NCBI RefSeq assembly: GCF_016859125.1
Contig: NZ_CP069338.1
Coordinates: forward strand, 5,829,501 to 5,893,500
Direction of reading: 5' to 3'
Source of the DNA: Archangium violaceum
GTDB lineage: Bacteria > Myxococcota > Myxococcia > Myxococcales > Myxococcaceae
Length of the DNA: 64,000 nucleotides
A program made the translations under genes and the position numbers. Positions 8,696-18,489 of the stretch are shown here, piece by piece. Numbering within the stretch: the first letter of the stretch is position 1; each line of letters starts with the position of its first letter. The notes below the pieces were generated by a model. The model was not told the DNA's origin. It did not search any database and worked only from the letters and a program-made list of their open reading frames with translations.

Positions 8696-9534
8696 TTGGC
8701 CATGATGGTCGCCGGCCCCTGGTCGAAGTTCGCCGGCCCCTGGTCGAAGTTCGCCGGGTCACGAAGCATTTCGGCGGCGTCATGGCCGTCGATGGAGTGA
8801 ATTGCGACCTCTACGCGGGAGAGGTGGTGGGCCTGCTCGGCCACAACGGCGCCGGCAAGTCGACGCTCATCAAGATGCTGTCCGGCGTGTATCCCCCGGA
8901 CAGTGGCGAAATCCTCGTCAATGGCCGGCCGATGCGTTTCGGGAGTCCGCGAGAGGCGCGTGCCGCGGGCATCGAAACCATCCACCAGACCCTGGCGCTT
9001 GCTGACAACCTCGATGCTGCGGCCAACCTCTTCCTCGGCCGCGAGCTGATGACACCGTGGAGGACCCTGGACACGCCCCGGATGCAGCACGAGGCGCGAC
9101 AAATCATTCAGCGGCTGAATCCCCATTTCACCGAACTGCACAAGCCGGTGCGCGCGATGTCCGGTGGGCAGCGGCAAACGGTGGCGATCGCGCGAGCGCT
9201 CTACTTCAATGCGCGGATTCTGATCATGGACGAACCGTGCGCGGCCCTCGGCCCGGCGGAGACTCGCATGGTGATGGATACGATTCGTCGCCTGAAAGCC
9301 GATGGTATCGGCATCTTCCTCATCAGCCACGACATGCCGGATGTCTTCGAGGTTTGCGACCGCGTGACCGTGATGAAGAACGGCAAGGTGGTGAGCACCG
9401 AGCGTGTGGCGGACCTGACGCAAGATGACGTTCTGAGCATGATCATTCTCGGTCGCCCGCCGCAGCGGCAGCACGCCACCACGCTCCCCCAGGTGACGCC
9501 CACTTCCTCCGCGGCCTCCATGGGGCCTGCATAG
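8692..9534 (+). CDS. xylG: Xylose ABC transporter ATPase XylG, single-domain form
   Basis: A 280-residue ATP-binding subunit: Walker A GHNGAGKST (50-58), Q-loop Gln99, signature MSGGQ (156-160), Walker B LIMDEP (177-182) and switch His213. E. coli XylG has about 510 residues with two ATPase domains; this protein has one, so two copies must assemble in the transporter. The residue after DEP is Cys where Thr is usual. The N-terminus contains a tandem repeat, RRPLVEV twice, from a 21-bp DNA duplication. ATG at 8692 overlaps the xylH stop. Longer upstream starts would run through xylH. Confidence 0.9.
   Translation: MIGHDGRRPLVEVRRPLVEVRRVTKHFGGVMAVDGVNCDLYAGEVVGLLGHNGAGKSTLIKMLSGVYPPDSGEILVNGRPMRFGSPREARAAGIETIHQTLALADNLDAAANLFLGRELMTPWRTLDTPRMQHEARQIIQRLNPHFTELHKPVRAMSGGQRQTVAIARALYFNARILIMDEPCAALGPAETRMVMDTIRRLKADGIGIFLISHDMPDVFEVCDRVTVMKNGKVVSTERVADLTQDDVLSMIILGRPPQRQHATTLPQVTPTSSAASMGPA
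8710..8751 (+). repeat. 21-bp perfect tandem duplication within xylG
   Basis: CGCCGGCCCCTGGTCGAAGTT occurs twice head to tail (8710-8730 and 8731-8751), followed by a partial third unit CGCCGG. It is in frame and adds seven residues (RPLVEVR) ahead of the ATPase core, so it probably does not harm folding. It looks like a recent slippage event. Confidence 0.9.
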
Positions 9535-9570
9535 GCCGACCGTGCTCGTTGACCGAGCAGAGGGCAAAGC

Positions 9571-11040
9571 ATGTTCATCGGCATGGATCTCGGTACCTCT
9601 GAAGTGAAGGTGCTGCTGCTGGACCGTGACCAACGGATCGTGGCCACCGCTCGCGAGCCTCTCGCTGTCTCGCGACCGCATCCGCTGTGGTCGGAGCAGG
9701 CCCCCCAGGAATGGTGGGACGCGACGTGCCGCGCCCTGGATGGGCTGGCCGCTGCCCAGCCGGCGGCCCTGCGCGCTGTCGAAGCCATTGGGCTGTCGGG
9801 CCAGATGCACGGCGCAGTGGTGGTTGATGCGCACGACCGGGTGCTAAGGCCGGCCATCCTGTGGAACGACGGACGCAGCGGCGCCGAATGCGAGGAGTTG
9901 ATGCTCAAGGCGCCGCGCCTTACCGAGCTCGCGGGCAACCTGGCAATGCCAGGGTTCACGGCGCCGAAGTTGCTGTGGCTGAGGCGCCATGAACCCGAGG
10001 CATTCGCGCAAATCGCCACCGTCTTGCTGCCAAAGGACTGGCTGCGCCTACAACTGACAGGCGAGAAGGTGAGCGAGATGTCGGACGCCGCGGGGACACT
10101 GTGGCTCGACGTTGCCCGTCGCGACTGGTCCGATGAGCTCCTTGAGGCCTGCGGCCTGCACCGGCATCAGATGCCCACGCTGGTCGAGGGGTGCGAGCCG
10201 AGCGGGCGGCTCCTTCCGCAATGGTCCCGTCGTTGGGGCATCCCGCGGACCGCGGTGGTGGCGGGAGGCGCCGGAGACAACGCGGCGAGCGCGGTGGGCA
10301 TTGGCGCCGTGGCGCCGGGCCAGGGCTTCTTGTCGCTCGGCACTTCGGGCGTGCTCTTCGTCTGCAATGACCGCTTCCGGCCCAACCCGCAGTCGGCCGT
10401 CCACGCATTCTGCCATGCGCTCCCGCGGCGCTGGCACCAGATGAGCGTGATGTTGTCGGCCGCCAATTGCCTCACCTGGGCGGCGAGGCTCACCGGACAC
10501 GCCGACGTGTCGGCATTCCTCTCGCACATCGATTCGCTCACCCCCGACGCGATGCACCATGCGCCGCTCTTCCTTCCGTACCTGTCCGGCGAGCGCACGC
10601 CTCACAACGACCCGAATGCCAGTGGCGTGCTGTTTGGTTTGTTGAACGACCACGCAGCGGCGTCGGTGGCGTATGCGGTGATGGAGGGCGTGAGCTTTGG
10701 CCTGCGCGATGGCCTGCTCGCCCTGCGGCAGGGTGGCACCGCGGTGGAGCGCTTGTCTTTGGTGGGCGGCGGTGCACGCAGCGAACGCTGGGCGCAACTG
10801 CTGGCGGACGTGCTCGACCTCGAGCTTGTGACCCATGAAGGCAGCGAGGCAGGTGCGGCCCTCGGTGCAGCCCGTCTGGCCTGGCTCTCTGTGGGTGGCG
10901 ACGAGGCCGCGGTGTGCCTCCCTCCCCCCGTGGCGCAACGATGGCGGCCTCGCGCGCCCGAGCATCGGCAGTACCTGATGCAACGCTACGAGCGCTTCCG
11001 CGCGCTGTACCCCGCGCTCAAGCGCCTGAACCCCCGATGA
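9571..11040 (+). CDS. xylB: Xylulokinase
   Basis: A 489-residue FGGY-family sugar kinase that phosphorylates D-xylulose to xylulose 5-phosphate for the pentose phosphate pathway. The N-terminal phosphate motif is [15 protein letters not shown] (residues 4-18). The substrate region is [13 protein letters not shown], with ILWNDGRS following. The catalytic Asp is Asp236 in [10 protein letters not shown]. The adenosine motif is [19 protein letters not shown] near residue 395. An AGAGGG ribosome site precedes the ATG. It lies 36 bases after xylG and 31 bases before xylA, in one operon. Confidence 0.94.
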   Translation: MFIGMDLGTSEVKVLLLDRDQRIVATAREPLAVSRPHPLWSEQAPQEWWDATCRALDGLAAAQPAALRAVEAIGLSGQMHGAVVVDAHDRVLRPAILWNDGRSGAECEELMLKAPRLTELAGNLAMPGFTAPKLLWLRRHEPEAFAQIATVLLPKDWLRLQLTGEKVSEMSDAAGTLWLDVARRDWSDELLEACGLHRHQMPTLVEGCEPSGRLLPQWSRRWGIPRTAVVAGGAGDNAASAVGIGAVAPGQGFLSLGTSGVLFVCNDRFRPNPQSAVHAFCHALPRRWHQMSVMLSAANCLTWAARLTGHADVSAFLSHIDSLTPDAMHHAPLFLPYLSGERTPHNDPNASGVLFGLLNDHAAASVAYAVMEGVSFGLRDGLLALRQGGTAVERLSLVGGGARSERWAQLLADVLDLELVTHEGSEAGAALGAARLAWLSVGGDEAAVCLPPPVAQRWRPRAPEHRQYLMQRYERFRALYPALKRLNPR

Positions 11041-11071
11041 TTTCATCCCTCTGAAAACAGGAGACCTACTG

Positions 11072-12388
11072 ATGGGCAGCAGCTATTTCGCCGATATCAA
11101 GCCAATCCGTTATGAGGGGCCCGAAAGCGACAACCCGCTGGCCTTCCGCTGGTACGACAAGGACCGCATCGTGCTTGGCAAGCGCATGGAAGACCATTTG
11201 CGGTTCGCCGTGTGTTACTGGCACAGCTTCGTGTGGACAGGGCTGGACCCTTTCGGGGGCGAAACCTTCTTGCGGCCCTGGTTCACCGGCGGGAGCCCCA
11301 TGGAGCTTGCGGTGCGCAAGGCCGAGGCCGCGTTCGACTTTCTCAGTCGGCTCGGCGTCCCGTACTACTGCTTCCATGACCGCGATGTCGCGCCAGAGGG
11401 CGCCACGCCGCGTGAAAGCCTGTCCAACTTCCGTCACATGGTGGAACACCTTGCCGCACACCAGCAACGCACCGGTGTCAAGTTGCTGTGGGGCACGGCG
11501 AACCTCTTCAGCCATCGTCGCTACATGGCGGGGGCCGCCACCAATCCCGACCCGGAGGTGTTCGCCATGGCCGCCACGCAGGTCAAGGCGGCGCTCGATG
11601 CAACCCTGCAACTGGGCGGCGAGAACTACGTCCTGTGGGGTGGGCGCGAGGGCTACGAAACGCTGCTCAACACGGATCTGCGGCAGGAGCTCGACCAGCT
11701 CGGGCGTTTCTTGAACCTGGTCGTGGACTACAAGCACCGTATCGGCTTCACGGGCACGATCCTTCTCGAACCCAAGCCGCGCGAGCCAACCAAGCACCAG
11801 TACGACTTCGATGTGGCAACGGTCTACGGCTTTCTGAAGCGCTACGGACTGGAGAAGGAGGTGAAGGTCAACATCGAGGCCAACCATGCGACCTTGTCCG
11901 GCCACAGCTTCGAGCACGAGATCGCTCTGGCACAGGCGCTCGGCATCTTCGGCAGCCTGGACATGAACCGGGGCGATCCACAGCTGGGCTGGGACACCGA
12001 CCAGTTCCCGAACAACCTGCCCGAAACCGCCATTGCGCTCTACTCGGTGCTGCAGGGGGGGGGCTTTACGACCGGCGGGTTGAACTTCGACGCCAAGGTA
12101 CGGCGCCAGTCGATCGATCCGACCGACCTGTTCCACGGCCACGTCGGGGCAATGGACCTCTGCGCCCGGGCACTCCTGGTCGCAGCGCGCATGATCGAGG
12201 ATGACCGGCTCGCCAAGGCCGTTCGTGAGCGCTACGCCGGCTGGCAGACATCTTTTGGGCGAGACGCGCTCGAGGGTCGCCTCTCACTGGAAGCGCTCTC
12301 CGAGCGCGTGTTGAGCCGTAATGAAGACGTGACTCCGGTTTCCGGACGGCAGGAGGCGCTGGAAAACCTGGTCAACCGTTACATCTGA
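11072..12388 (+). CDS. xylA: Xylose isomerase
   Basis: A 438-residue, long (class II type) xylose isomerase converting D-xylose to D-xylulose in the cytoplasm. Catalytic His102 and Asp105 are in [13 protein letters not shown]. Metal ligands are visible as Glu233 in [18 protein letters not shown], Glu269 and His272 in [19 protein letters not shown], and the acidic cluster in [19 protein letters not shown]. An AGGAGA site precedes the ATG. With xylB and the xylFHG transporter it completes the isomerase pathway. Confidence 0.96.
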   Translation: MGSSYFADIKPIRYEGPESDNPLAFRWYDKDRIVLGKRMEDHLRFAVCYWHSFVWTGLDPFGGETFLRPWFTGGSPMELAVRKAEAAFDFLSRLGVPYYCFHDRDVAPEGATPRESLSNFRHMVEHLAAHQQRTGVKLLWGTANLFSHRRYMAGAATNPDPEVFAMAATQVKAALDATLQLGGENYVLWGGREGYETLLNTDLRQELDQLGRFLNLVVDYKHRIGFTGTILLEPKPREPTKHQYDFDVATVYGFLKRYGLEKEVKVNIEANHATLSGHSFEHEIALAQALGIFGSLDMNRGDPQLGWDTDQFPNNLPETAIALYSVLQGGGFTTGGLNFDAKVRRQSIDPTDLFHGHVGAMDLCARALLVAARMIEDDRLAKAVRERYAGWQTSFGRDALEGRLSLEALSERVLSRNEDVTPVSGRQEALENLVNRYI

Positions 12389-12436
12389 TTGCACCGATCC
12401 GACTGAACCTCATCAGTCACATAGGAGAGAGACGAC

Positions 12437-13507
12437 ATGCTGACCAAACTGCGTGCCGCTGCTGCGACAGGGCTGCTGGGCGCCGCCGCAGGCGGTTGTG
12501 CCACGGCCCAACGGGCGACGCCCGCTGACCCCCAATTCCTGAATCAGCCGCTGATTTCGAGCATCTACACCGCCGATCCCTCAGCCCACGTCTTCGACGG
12601 CCGCATCTATCTCTACCCGTCCCATGACATCGAGGCGGGCGTGCCTGAGGATGACCTCGGCAGCCACTTCGCCATGCGCGACTACCATGTCTTCTCGATG
12701 GAGCGCGTCGGGGCGGAAGTCACCGACCATGGCGTGGTGTTGCGGCTCGAGGACATCCCCTGGGCCGGCCGCCAGCTCTGGGCTCCCGATGCCGCATACA
12801 AGGACGGCAAATACTTCCTGTACTTCCCGGCCAAGGACAAACAGGACATCTTCCGCATCGGCGTAGCGGTCTCTGACCGGGCAGAGGGGCCGTTCAAGGC
12901 CGAGCCGGAGCCGATCAAAGGCAGCTTCAGCATCGACCCGGCGGTGTTCACCGATACCGACGGGCAGTCCTACATGATTTTCGGCGGCATCTGGGGCGGC
13001 CAACTGCAGCGTTGGGCGACCGGAACCTACGAGCAGAACGGCTCGGTGACCGACCTGAAGCAGCCGGACAAGCCTGCGCTGATGCCCAAGATCGCGCGCA
13101 TGAACGCCGACATGCTGACGTTCGCCGAGGCTCCACGTGACCTCTCCATCGTCGACGAAGCCGGCAAGCCACTACTCGGCGGCGATTCCGACCGGCGCTT
13201 TTTCGAGGGCTCCTGGATGCACAAGTACCAGGGCCGCTACTACCTGAGCTACTCCACGGGCGACACCCACCGGCTGGTGTATGCGGTCGCCGACAACCCG
13301 TACGGACCCTTCACCTATCAGGGTGTGCTCCTGGAGCCGGTGCAAGGCTGGACCAACCACCACTCGATTGTCGAGCACGATGGCAAGTGGTGGCTGTTCT
13401 ACCACGACACCCAGCTCTCGGGTAAGACGCACCTGCGGAACGTCAAGGTGACTGAGCTGAACTACAATCCTGACGGTTCGATTCGAACGATCAATCCGAT
13501 GCGCTGA
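12437..13507 (+). CDS. GH43 glycosidase lipoprotein (beta-xylosidase/arabinofuranosidase type)
   Basis: A 356-residue five-bladed beta-propeller glycosidase of family GH43. The N-terminus is a lipoprotein signal with lipobox AGGC (Cys21), so it is probably anchored on the periplasmic or outer face. The three GH43 acids are visible: Asp47 (YTADPSAHVF), Asp167 (FSIDPAVF) and Glu257 (RFFEGSWM). It should release xylose or arabinose from xylo-oligosaccharides, feeding XylF. It is the last gene of the operon, 48 bases after xylA with an AGGAGA site, and a strong hairpin follows. Substrate preference cannot be read from the sequence. Confidence 0.88.
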   Translation: MLTKLRAAAATGLLGAAAGGCATAQRATPADPQFLNQPLISSIYTADPSAHVFDGRIYLYPSHDIEAGVPEDDLGSHFAMRDYHVFSMERVGAEVTDHGVVLRLEDIPWAGRQLWAPDAAYKDGKYFLYFPAKDKQDIFRIGVAVSDRAEGPFKAEPEPIKGSFSIDPAVFTDTDGQSYMIFGGIWGGQLQRWATGTYEQNGSVTDLKQPDKPALMPKIARMNADMLTFAEAPRDLSIVDEAGKPLLGGDSDRRFFEGSWMHKYQGRYYLSYSTGDTHRLVYAVADNPYGPFTYQGVLLEPVQGWTNHHSIVEHDGKWWLFYHDTQLSGKTHLRNVKVTELNYNPDGSIRTINPMR

Positions 13508-13518
13508 CGGCGCAGGAG

Positions 13519-13540
13519 CGGGGAGCCGCCTGGCTCCCCG
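13519..13540 (+). terminator. Terminator of the xylose operon
   Basis: CGGGGAGCC and GGCTCCCCG pair perfectly (9 bp) around a GCCT loop, 11 bases after the GH43 stop. The following bases are TTCTGCTTTC, pyrimidine-rich but without a clean T-run. This is the natural 3' boundary of the xylF-GH43 transcript. Confidence 0.7.
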
Positions 13541-14071
13541 TTCTGCTTTCAGAATCAACAGGTCAGAGGCGCGATGCGAGCTGGCGGGTCGAGGTTCACG
13601 GACCTCCCTCAGGTTTCGCGACGACGCGCTGGCAATTCCTCCACAATCGCAGCCACGGTATGGCCGGCTTCGACTCCGCCCCCACTTGCGGGAGCGACAC
13701 AATACCGGTCACTTCATGAATTCGAATAAAACATGGAATCATCGATTGACATCGCGGCAATCCGAGACTATGAAGCCAAGCCAGAAGAACTGGCACCCCG
13801 CGTCCGAGAGCTTTGTACAATCCGTTGGCGTGCACCCCGCGAGGGGCTTCTTCTGCAATCGGCCAGGGTAGGCCGTGCGCTGTAATGAGGAAATCAGTCC
13901 GCTCGGGAAGTAGGTTCTAGCATCCAGCTTGCTATTGGTTGCTGCCGTATCATCTGTCATTCGCCTGCGCCACCAATGAAGCGTTGAGAGACCGCTCACC
14001 GAGACGGCGTCGATAGGATCCGACCGCAATGAATGGCGGTCGTGAGTCACATGAGCGCAAGGAAGTGGAAC
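13541..14071. other. Intergenic stretch between GH43 and the CE1 esterase
   Basis: About 530 bases with no supported gene. It has more A+T than its surroundings and contains the promoter at 13746-13774. If that promoter drives the esterase, the transcript has a leader of roughly 290 bases, in which I see no known riboswitch. Confidence 0.5.
13746..13774 (+). promoter_or_regulatory. Near-consensus sigma-70 promoter upstream of the secreted esterase and xylanases
   Basis: TTGACA (13746-13751), a 17-base spacer and TATGAA (13769-13774). The -35 box is perfect and the -10 matches at 4 of 6 positions. It points toward the CE1 esterase, whose chosen start is about 300 bases downstream. An ATTCGAAT palindrome lies about 25 bases upstream of the -35 box. 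Confidence 0.55.
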
Positions 14072-15619
14072 ATGATGAATTGGCTCGCATCTGCTCGACT
14101 GGCTGCCACGCTACTCACTTGCGGAATAGCCATTGGTTCGACTCCCGTTCTCGCGGCATCGCTCATCGAGGTTACAAACTTTGGAGAAAATCCCACCAAT
14201 CTGAGAATGCATGTCTACGCGCCGGACATACTGGCCTCGCCGCCGCCCATCCTGGTGGCTGTCCATTATTGTACCGGGTCAGGTCCTGCATTCTTCTCTG
14301 GAACCGAATTCCGTACGCTGGCTGACCGCTATGGATTCATCGTCATCTACCCATCGGCGACGCGGAGCGGTAACTGCTTCGATGTTTCCTCTCCGCAAGC
14401 ACTACGGCGCGGCGGAGGGAGCGATCCGGTTGGCATCATGTCCATGGTCACCTATGTGATTGACACCTATGGTGCGGACGAAAACCGGGTGTACGTCGCA
14501 GGCGCATCCTCCGGCGCGATGATGACGAACGTGCTTCTTGGGAATTATCCGGACGTATTCAAAGCCGGAGCGGCGTTCATGGGAGTTCCCTTCGGGTGCT
14601 TCGCTACCACCGATGGCTCGTCGTGGAACAGTACCTGCGCCAACGGCAACCTGATCAAGACCGCGCAGGAGTGGGGCGCTCTCGTGCGCGCGGCCCATCC
14701 CGGCTACACCGGAGAGCGTCCCAGGATGCAGCTGTGGCACGGCACGGCCGATACGACGCTGCGCTACCCGAACTTCGGCGAGGAAATAAAGCAGTGGACG
14801 AACGTTCTGGGGCTGAGCCAGACGCCGACCTTCACGGACCATCCGCAGGCGAACTGGACACGCACCCGCTACGGCGGCACTGGCGTTGATGCCCCGGTCG
14901 AGGCCATCAGCCTCGAAGGTGTCGGGCACACTCTGCCCTTGAGCGGTATGGCCGCCATGGTCATCCAGTTTTTCGGGCTGGATGGCGCGGCAGCTCCTGA
15001 TGACCAGCCACCCAGCACACCGGCGGACCTCACGGCCCCCGCCTGGACCAGCAATTCGGTTTCTCTCAACTGGAGTCTGTCGACCGACAACGTAGGGGTG
15101 AGCGGCTACGACATCCTGCGAGCCCCTGGTGCGGCCGGTGGTAGCTTCGTGCAGGTCGCAACGTCCCCGACGACGTCATTTGTGAACAGCGGCTTGAGTC
15201 CGAACACAACCTACCGCTACCAGGTCCGTGCCCGAGATGCTGCGGGTAATGCTTCTCTTGTTTCGAACACGGTGACCGTGACCACTCTCGGCGGTGGAAC
15301 AGGCGATGGAGTATGCGCGGCAACGGCAGTGGTCCAGAACCAATGGCAGGATGGCTACGTCATCCAACCGGTTACCGTAACGAATCGCGGCACCGCGGCC
15401 ATCAATGGCTGGACTGTCACTTTCAGTCTTCCCTCTGGCCATACGATTGCCAGCTACTGGAACGCGACGATCACGACGATCGGTCAAACCGCTACGGCTC
15501 GAAACGGCAGCTATAACGGAACACTCGCGCCGGGCGGTAGCACGACATTCGGGGTCCAGGTCCGTCGTCCGTCGGGTGACACACAGGTCGCTTCGGCGTA
15601 CACGTGTACGTCGCCGTGA
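14072..15619 (+). CDS. Secreted CE1/PHB-depolymerase-type esterase with FN3 and CBM2 modules
   Basis: A 515-residue secreted esterase. Residues 1-28 are a signal peptide (cut after PVLA). Residues about 29-300 are an alpha/beta hydrolase of the PHB-depolymerase/CE1 type with Ser146 in GASSG, Asp227 in HGTAD and His286 in GVGHT. A fibronectin type III module covers about 315-400. A C-terminal CBM2-like cellulose/xylan-binding module covers about 412-515 (begins GVCAATAVVQNQWQDGYV, conserved NGWTV). The likely role is acetylxylan or feruloyl esterase acting beside the xylanases. ATG at 14072 is chosen because AAGGAAG precedes it by 6 bases; ATGs at 14033 and 14051 lack such a site. Confidence 0.88.
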   Translation: MMNWLASARLAATLLTCGIAIGSTPVLAASLIEVTNFGENPTNLRMHVYAPDILASPPPILVAVHYCTGSGPAFFSGTEFRTLADRYGFIVIYPSATRSGNCFDVSSPQALRRGGGSDPVGIMSMVTYVIDTYGADENRVYVAGASSGAMMTNVLLGNYPDVFKAGAAFMGVPFGCFATTDGSSWNSTCANGNLIKTAQEWGALVRAAHPGYTGERPRMQLWHGTADTTLRYPNFGEEIKQWTNVLGLSQTPTFTDHPQANWTRTRYGGTGVDAPVEAISLEGVGHTLPLSGMAAMVIQFFGLDGAAAPDDQPPSTPADLTAPAWTSNSVSLNWSLSTDNVGVSGYDILRAPGAAGGSFVQVATSPTTSFVNSGLSPNTTYRYQVRARDAAGNASLVSNTVTVTTLGGGTGDGVCAATAVVQNQWQDGYVIQPVTVTNRGTAAINGWTVTFSLPSGHTIASYWNATITTIGQTATARNGSYNGTLAPGGSTTFGVQVRRPSGDTQVASAYTCTSP

Positions 15620-15695
15620 GTCGCCAGTGTCACGAGTGCCTGAAAGAGCATGTTGGACTCAGTGTCTTCTCACAGCACAACCAGGGAGCATATCC

Positions 15696-17642
15696 ATGAA
15701 TGATCACTACATATGGAGACGATTCGTATCCTTTGTAGCCTCACTCGTCGCGCTGCTACTCTCGACCCAGGCCTGGGCGCAGCTCGCAGAGGGTCAGCCC
15801 AAGTTCCTCGGCAACGTCATCGGTCAAAGTGTGCCGTCGAACTTCGCGCAGTACTGGAATCAAGTCACCCCGGAAAATGCAGGTAAGTGGGGCTCCGTTG
15901 AAGGTACCCGGAATCAGATGAACTGGGCGCAGCTCGATGCGGCCTACGACTTCGCTCAACAAAATGGATTCAAGTTCAAGGGACACACGCTCGTCTGGGG
16001 CTCACAATACCCCTCGTGGATGACGTCGCTGTCCGCCGCCGAGCAACGGGCTGAGATCGAGCAATGGATTCAGCTGTACGCGCAGCGTTATCCGAACACC
16101 TGGGCCATAGACGTCGTCAACGAGCCGATCAAGACACCGCTTCCGTTCAAGGCGGCGTTGGGCGGTGACGGCGTGACTGGGTGGGATTGGGTCATCACTT
16201 CGTTTCAGTTGGCGCGGAAGTACCTGCCGAACACCAAGCTGCTCATCAATGAGTACGGCACCGAGAATGATCCGCCGGTCCGTGCACAGTACATCAATAT
16301 CATCAACCTGCTGAAGGCTCGCGGTCTGATCGATGGCATCGGTGTCCAGGCCCACTATTTCAATCTGGACAACATGAGCGCAAGTCAGATGACCGCCACG
16401 CTGAACGACTATGCCTCAACCGGCCTGGATGTCTATATCTCCGAGCTCGACATCACTGGCGGTGGCACAGAGGCCGGGCAGGCGGCGAAATACCAAGAGC
16501 TGTTCCCGGTGATGTGGAATCACAGCAGTGTCAAAGGCATCACTCTCTGGGGTTACATTGTCGGACAGGTCTGGCGCGACGGTACCGGACTCATCAACAG
16601 CAATGGCTCCAAGCGTCAGGCGATGGTCTGGCTGGAGAACTTCTTCAAGACGAGCCCGGGTTTTTCCATCTCCGCAACGCCAGGCAGCGCTTCAGTCAGC
16701 CGCGGCGCGACCGCCGCTGCGTCTATCGCGGTCACGCGCACGGGTGGATTCACGGGCAGCGTGTCGTTCGCGGTCAGCGGCCTGCCTACAGGCGTTACGG
16801 CCACGTTCACTCCGCCGTCTACGACCGGCGACAGCGCCACGTTGACCTTCAGTGCATCGAGCACGGCGACTCTGGGAACGAGCAACGTGATGGTAACTGC
16901 CACCTCTGGCACGTTGTCGAGCACGGCGACGATCGCGCTCGCCGTTGGCGGGGGAACGCAGCCGGACTTCTCGATCTCCGCACAACCCTCGAGTCTCACG
17001 ATCAAACCCGGCGCAAGCGGATCCGCGGCTCTCGAGATCGCACGCTTCGGTGGATTCACTGGCAGCGTGTCGCTTGGCGCGAGTGGACTGCCGAGCGGAG
17101 TGACGGCCACGTTCAGTCCAGCCTCGACCACCGGGAACAGCAGCTCGTTGACACTCACCGCCTCGAGCTCGGCGACCGTCGGGAGCGCAACGGTCACGAT
17201 CACCGCGTCCTCCGGTACGTTGTCTCGAAGTGCGACGTTGAGGTTGATCGTCAATACGGACGATGGCTCTGGGAATGTCACCATCACTCCTGTCGTGGCG
17301 AGTTCAAATGCCTGGTTCAACGAACAGCAGATTCGTATCAGCCACACGGTCCCGCTGACCGCACTGACAGTCACGGTGGTGATTCAGCGTACGACAGGTT
17401 TGAGCGTCGCAGGGCAGCACAACTCGGTTGGCGGCCAGATCAACCAGACCATTACAAGCTCGGCTTCGGCGTTCACGTATCAGTTCACGTTGGCGCCTGG
17501 GCAGACGCTGAATCCCGGAGTCGATCGCGTGTTCGCGGCCCAGACTCGCGGTTCGGGTACGGAGCATCCGACCAGCGGCGATGCGTACACGATCACGTAT
17601 ACAACGGGCGGACAGACATTCACCCGGAGCGGCACGTTCTGA
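15696..17642 (+). CDS. Secreted GH10 endo-1,4-beta-xylanase with two repeat modules and a C-terminal domain
   Basis: A 648-residue xylanase cutting the xylan backbone. The signal peptide is residues 1-28 (TQAWA). The GH10 barrel covers about 30-320, with acid/base Glu143 in DVVNEP and nucleophile Glu250 in ISELDIT. Two homologous modules of about 90 residues follow (about 322-420 and 428-525), each with GGFTGSVS, GLP.GVTATF.P.STTG and T.SGTLS. A further region of about 110 residues with no recognised family comes last; by position it may bind carbohydrate. ATG at 15696 follows AGGGAG at 7 bases. An upstream open frame overlapping the esterase gene is not part of the protein. Confidence 0.92.
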   Translation: MNDHYIWRRFVSFVASLVALLLSTQAWAQLAEGQPKFLGNVIGQSVPSNFAQYWNQVTPENAGKWGSVEGTRNQMNWAQLDAAYDFAQQNGFKFKGHTLVWGSQYPSWMTSLSAAEQRAEIEQWIQLYAQRYPNTWAIDVVNEPIKTPLPFKAALGGDGVTGWDWVITSFQLARKYLPNTKLLINEYGTENDPPVRAQYINIINLLKARGLIDGIGVQAHYFNLDNMSASQMTATLNDYASTGLDVYISELDITGGGTEAGQAAKYQELFPVMWNHSSVKGITLWGYIVGQVWRDGTGLINSNGSKRQAMVWLENFFKTSPGFSISATPGSASVSRGATAAASIAVTRTGGFTGSVSFAVSGLPTGVTATFTPPSTTGDSATLTFSASSTATLGTSNVMVTATSGTLSSTATIALAVGGGTQPDFSISAQPSSLTIKPGASGSAALEIARFGGFTGSVSLGASGLPSGVTATFSPASTTGNSSSLTLTASSSATVGSATVTITASSGTLSRSATLRLIVNTDDGSGNVTITPVVASSNAWFNEQQIRISHTVPLTALTVTVVIQRTTGLSVAGQHNSVGGQINQTITSSASAFTYQFTLAPGQTLNPGVDRVFAAQTRGSGTEHPTSGDAYTITYTTGGQTFTRSGTF

Positions 17643-17706
17643 CGCAGTTACTGGCGGATCGTGACGCCCGCTTCTAAAGATGCTGGCCGCTTGACCACAC
17701 GGCAAG

Positions 17707-17726
17707 CGCGTGTAATTGATTGACGG
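17707..17726 (+). repeat. 20-bp direct repeat, left copy
   Basis: CGCGTGTAATTGATTGACGG. The same 20 bases with a single change (G to A at position 16) occur at 29450-29469 in the same orientation. It lies 68 bases upstream of the GH11 xylanase start. Confidence 0.6.
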
Positions 17727-17793
17727 CGCCATCAAGGGTCGCGAGATGACGGCGCCGAGAAGAATCAACAAGAGACGTATTGGGGAGGAAAAA

Positions 17794-18480
17794 ATGACGC
17801 TCACGCGGTTGAAGAGGTTTGCGCTTTCATACGCTCTGTCTGTTGTATTCGCCCTGGCTTCTGCTGGAAGCGCGCAGGCGCAGAGCGTGTGCAACAATCA
17901 AACGGGCACCCACAACGGGTACTTCTATACGATGTGGAAGGACTCCGGGTCAGGCTGCCTGAACCTGGGCAGCGACGGCAATTACAGCATCACCTGGAGC
18001 CTCGGCTCGAGCGGCAACATGGTGGCTGGGAAGGGCTGGGCCACGGGCTCGACCAACCGGGTGATCGGCTACAACGCCGGAATCTTCAACCCCGGCTCGA
18101 ACGGCTATCTGACGCTCTATGGTTGGTCGACGAACCCGCTGATCGAGTACTACGTCGTCGATAACTGGGGCAGCTTCACTCCGCCCGGCAATGGCGCCAC
18201 GATCCTGGGCACCGTCACCACCGACGGCGGCACCTACAACATCTACCGGACCCTGCGGGTCAACGCCCCCTCCATCGAGGGCACCCGAACCTTCTACCAG
18301 TACTGGAGCGTGCGGACCTCCAAGCGCCCCACCGGCACCAACAACACCATCACCTTCGCCAATCACGTCAACGCCTGGCAGCGCCTGGGCATGAACCTCG
18401 GTACCATGAACTATCAAGTCCTGGCGACCGAGGGCTTCGGCAGCAACGGCAGCTCCAACGTCACAGTCTGGCAGCAGTAG
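17794..18480 (+). CDS. Secreted GH11 endo-1,4-beta-xylanase
   Basis: A 228-residue xylanase of the compact jelly-roll family GH11, with no added binding module. Residues 1-29 are a signal peptide (ends SAQA). Nucleophile Glu118 is in [13 protein letters not shown] and acid/base Glu213 is in [13 protein letters not shown]. The thumb region is typical ([15 protein letters not shown]). ATG at 17794 is preceded by GGGGAGG with 5 bases spacing. Starts upstream at 17716 lack this site. It complements the GH10 enzyme, which tolerates substituted xylan better. Only nine bases separate its stop from the end of IS91 copy B. Confidence 0.95.
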   Translation: MTLTRLKRFALSYALSVVFALASAGSAQAQSVCNNQTGTHNGYFYTMWKDSGSGCLNLGSDGNYSITWSLGSSGNMVAGKGWATGSTNRVIGYNAGIFNPGSNGYLTLYGWSTNPLIEYYVVDNWGSFTPPGNGATILGTVTTDGGTYNIYRTLRVNAPSIEGTRTFYQYWSVRTSKRPTGTNNTITFANHVNAWQRLGMNLGTMNYQVLATEGFGSNGSSNVTVWQQ

Positions 18481-18489
18481 AGCCGTGAC

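Noticed and set aside
9543-9559. TGCTCG/CGAGCA inverted repeat in the xylG-xylB gap.
   Set aside because: A 6-bp stem with a 5-base loop is expected often in GC-rich DNA and has no supporting context.
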